This document shows positions 62,564 to 64,000 of a stretch of 64,000 nucleotides of DNA, piece after piece. Source of the stretch: Brevibacillus borstelensis. GTDB lineage: Bacteria > Bacillota > Bacilli > Brevibacillales > Brevibacillaceae. The stretch's first letter is position 1. Each line of letters begins with the position of its first letter. The translations under genes and the position numbers were made by a program. The stretch is taken from NCBI RefSeq assembly GCF_003710865.1, contig NZ_RHHO01000026.1, positions 1 to 64,000 on the forward strand, given 5' to 3'. The notes beneath the pieces are model-generated. The model had not been told where the DNA came from. It ran no database searches and worked only from the letters and a program-made list of their open reading frames with translations.

Positions 62564-64000
62564 TTATTCATCCTCCCCCACTTCAAAGGTGACGTGGCTT
62601 TCAATCCACTCTCTGCGGGGCGGTACCTTGTCGCCCATCAGTACCGTCACCAGTTTTTCGCAGTGGGCCAGGTCTTCCAGTTGAACCCTGATCAGTTTGC
62701 GCGTTTCCGGATTCATCGTCGTTTCCCACAGCTGATCCGGATTCATCTCGCCCAAACCTTTGTAGCGCTGCACTTCAGCACCGCGGCCAAGCTTTTTGAG
62801 GGCTTGTTCCAGTTCGTAATCACTCCAGCAATATATCGATTCCGCCTTTCCCCGCCCCTCTTTTTTCACCTGATACAAAGGCGGCTGGGCGATATAGAGA
62901 TGCCCGGCTGCAATCAGAGGCTGCATATAGCGGAAAAAGAAAGTGAGCAGCAAGGTCTGAATATGCGATCCATCGACGTCTGCGTCAGACATGATGATGA
63001 TTTTGTTGAACGCGCAATTCTCGATCGAAAAGTCTTCGCCGATATCCGTTTCCAGCACTTCCAGCACTGTGCGGAATTCCTCGTTGGATAGGACATCGGA
63101 AAGCTTGGCTTTCTCTGTATTGAGCGGTTTTCCCCTCAATCCGAAGATCGCCTGAAATTCGGAGCTCCGTGCTTGCTTGGCCGAGCCTCCGGCAGAATCC
63201 CCCTCCACGAGGAACAATTCATTGCGCTTCGGGTCTTTATATTGCGGTGGAGCAAACTTCTCCGAAATGGACTTGCGTTTCTTTGTATTTTTGCTCTTTT
63301 TGTCTCCGCGCAAAGCCTCCCGCTGTTTTCGCAGCTCTTCCCTGATTTCTGCCGAACGAATGGCCTTGTCTACGAGCAGCTTTCCGACTTCCGGGTTTTC
63401 TTCCAGGAAAAAGCCCAGCTTTTCCGAGACGATCTGCTCCACGATTGTCCGCGCTTCTTCGTTCCCGAGTTTGTCTTTGGTCTGGGATTCAAACTGGACG
63501 TCAGCCATCTGCAAAGACAGAACCCCGAGGAAGCCTTCCCGCAGGTCGTTCCCTGTCAGGTTGGCGTCCTTTTCCTTCAGGTAGCCTTTTTTTCGGGCAA
63601 ACTCGTTAAATACCCGGGTCGTCCCGTTGCGGAAGCCTGTCACATGCGTACCGCCATCCGTGGTCGGAATCGAGTTTACGTACGAGACGAGGGTCTCTGT
63701 GTAGCCGTCGTTGTATTGAAATGCAAGCTCCACGTAGACGTTATCCTTTTCCCCTTCGAAGTAAACGACCGGATGGAGGGTATGCTTGCCTTCGTTTAAA
63801 TATTCGACATAGGACTTGAGGCCATCCTCGAAGTAAAATTCCTCCTGCTTTTTCTCCGGACCCCGCTCATCGATCAGTACCATCCGCAGTTTCTTCAGCA
63901 AAAAGGCAGTCTCGCGGAACCTGTCGCGAATCAATTCATAGTCAAAGCGAGCGTTTCCAAAGACCGCCTCGTCCGGCAAAAAGCGAACCGTCGTACCCGT
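62564..64000 (-). CDS. parE: DNA topoisomerase IV subunit B (5' part beyond the window)
   Basis: The reading frame is open to the right edge (ACG at 64000-63998), so only the last ~478 residues of ~650 are present. Visible: transducer segment with [31 protein letters not shown], the TOPRIM region [26 protein letters not shown] and [19 protein letters not shown], and the C-terminal [23 protein letters not shown] at 63979 should not be taken as the start. Forms the ATPase subunit with ParC. Confidence 0.95.
   Translation of the reverse strand, partial: TGTTVRFLPDEAVFGNARFDYELIRDRFRETAFLLKKLRMVLIDERGPEKKQEEFYFEDGLKSYVEYLNEGKHTLHPVVYFEGEKDNVYVELAFQYNDGYTETLVSYVNSIPTTDGGTHVTGFRNGTTRVFNEFARKKGYLKEKDANLTGNDLREGFLGVLSLQMADVQFESQTKDKLGNEEARTIVEQIVSEKLGFFLEENPEVGKLLVDKAIRSAEIREELRKQREALRGDKKSKNTKKRKSISEKFAPPQYKDPKRNELFLVEGDSAGGSAKQARSSEFQAIFGLRGKPLNTEKAKLSDVLSNEEFRTVLEVLETDIGEDFSIENCAFNKIIIMSDADVDGSHIQTLLLTFFFRYMQPLIAAGHLYIAQPPLYQVKKEGRGKAESIYCWSDYELEQALKKLGRGAEVQRYKGLGEMNPDQLWETTMNPETRKLIRVQLEDLAHCEKLVTVLMGDKVPPRREWIESHVTFEVGEDE

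Overview
The window comes from a spore-forming, low-to-mid GC Bacillota genome of the Brevibacillus/Paenibacillus kind. The reasons are strong AAGGAGG ribosome sites, frequent GTG/TTG starts, a SpoVK-like AAA ATPase, a YycC-family peptide, a long-form aromatic amino acid hydroxylase and the parE-parC arrangement. The genus is an inference; there is no rRNA in the window. No CRISPR array, intact insertion sequence or prophage was seen.

Layout. (1) 0.2-9.8 kb, minus strand: a MarR-type regulator, a five-gene nickel/peptide-type ABC importer and a pair of fused ABC transporters of the YbtPQ/IrtAB type. Three promoters here share the palindrome CTATAG-N3-CTATAG in the same position, and the importer leader also carries a Fur-like box, so this looks like a metal or metallophore transport regulon. 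(2) 9.9-10.3 kb: tRNA-Thr, tRNA-Tyr and tRNA-Leu in one unit with promoter and terminator. (3) 10.3-24.3 kb: housekeeping genes: thioredoxin-like protein, YycC, ComB, CapA-like protein, CcdA with a TlpA-like thioredoxin, a PAS histidine kinase, phenylalanine hydroxylase, a small monooxygenase, TenI-ThiE, small membrane or spore-like proteins and a GNAT acetyltransferase. (4) 24.5-43.3 kb: a UbiD decarboxylase, an NCS1 permease, a chemotaxis receptor, an ADP-ribosyltransferase-like protein, and genes for the whole reductive pyrimidine route: PreT/PreA, dihydropyrimidinase, beta-ureidopropionase, an omega-aminotransferase, (methyl)malonate semialdehyde dehydrogenase and a divergent PucR regulator. 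Together these can take uracil through beta-alanine to acetyl-CoA.

(5) 43.4-51.5 kb: a secreted subtilase, then an oligopeptide ABC operon (SBP, two permeases, two ATPases), which together suit extracellular protein use. (6) 51.7-54.1 kb: a double AAA+ ATPase. (7) 54.6-57.8 kb: an AT-rich accessory stretch of small secreted and membrane proteins; two of the secreted ones have nearly identical promoters. (8) 57.9-64 kb: a GntR-regulated DMT exporter, then parE (cut by the window edge), parC and a small gene coupled to parC.

The most interesting observations are the identically built three-promoter regulon at 4.1-9.9 kb, the twin promoters of the accessory island, and the stand-alone ADP-ribosyltransferase-like protein at 29.8-30.4 kb.
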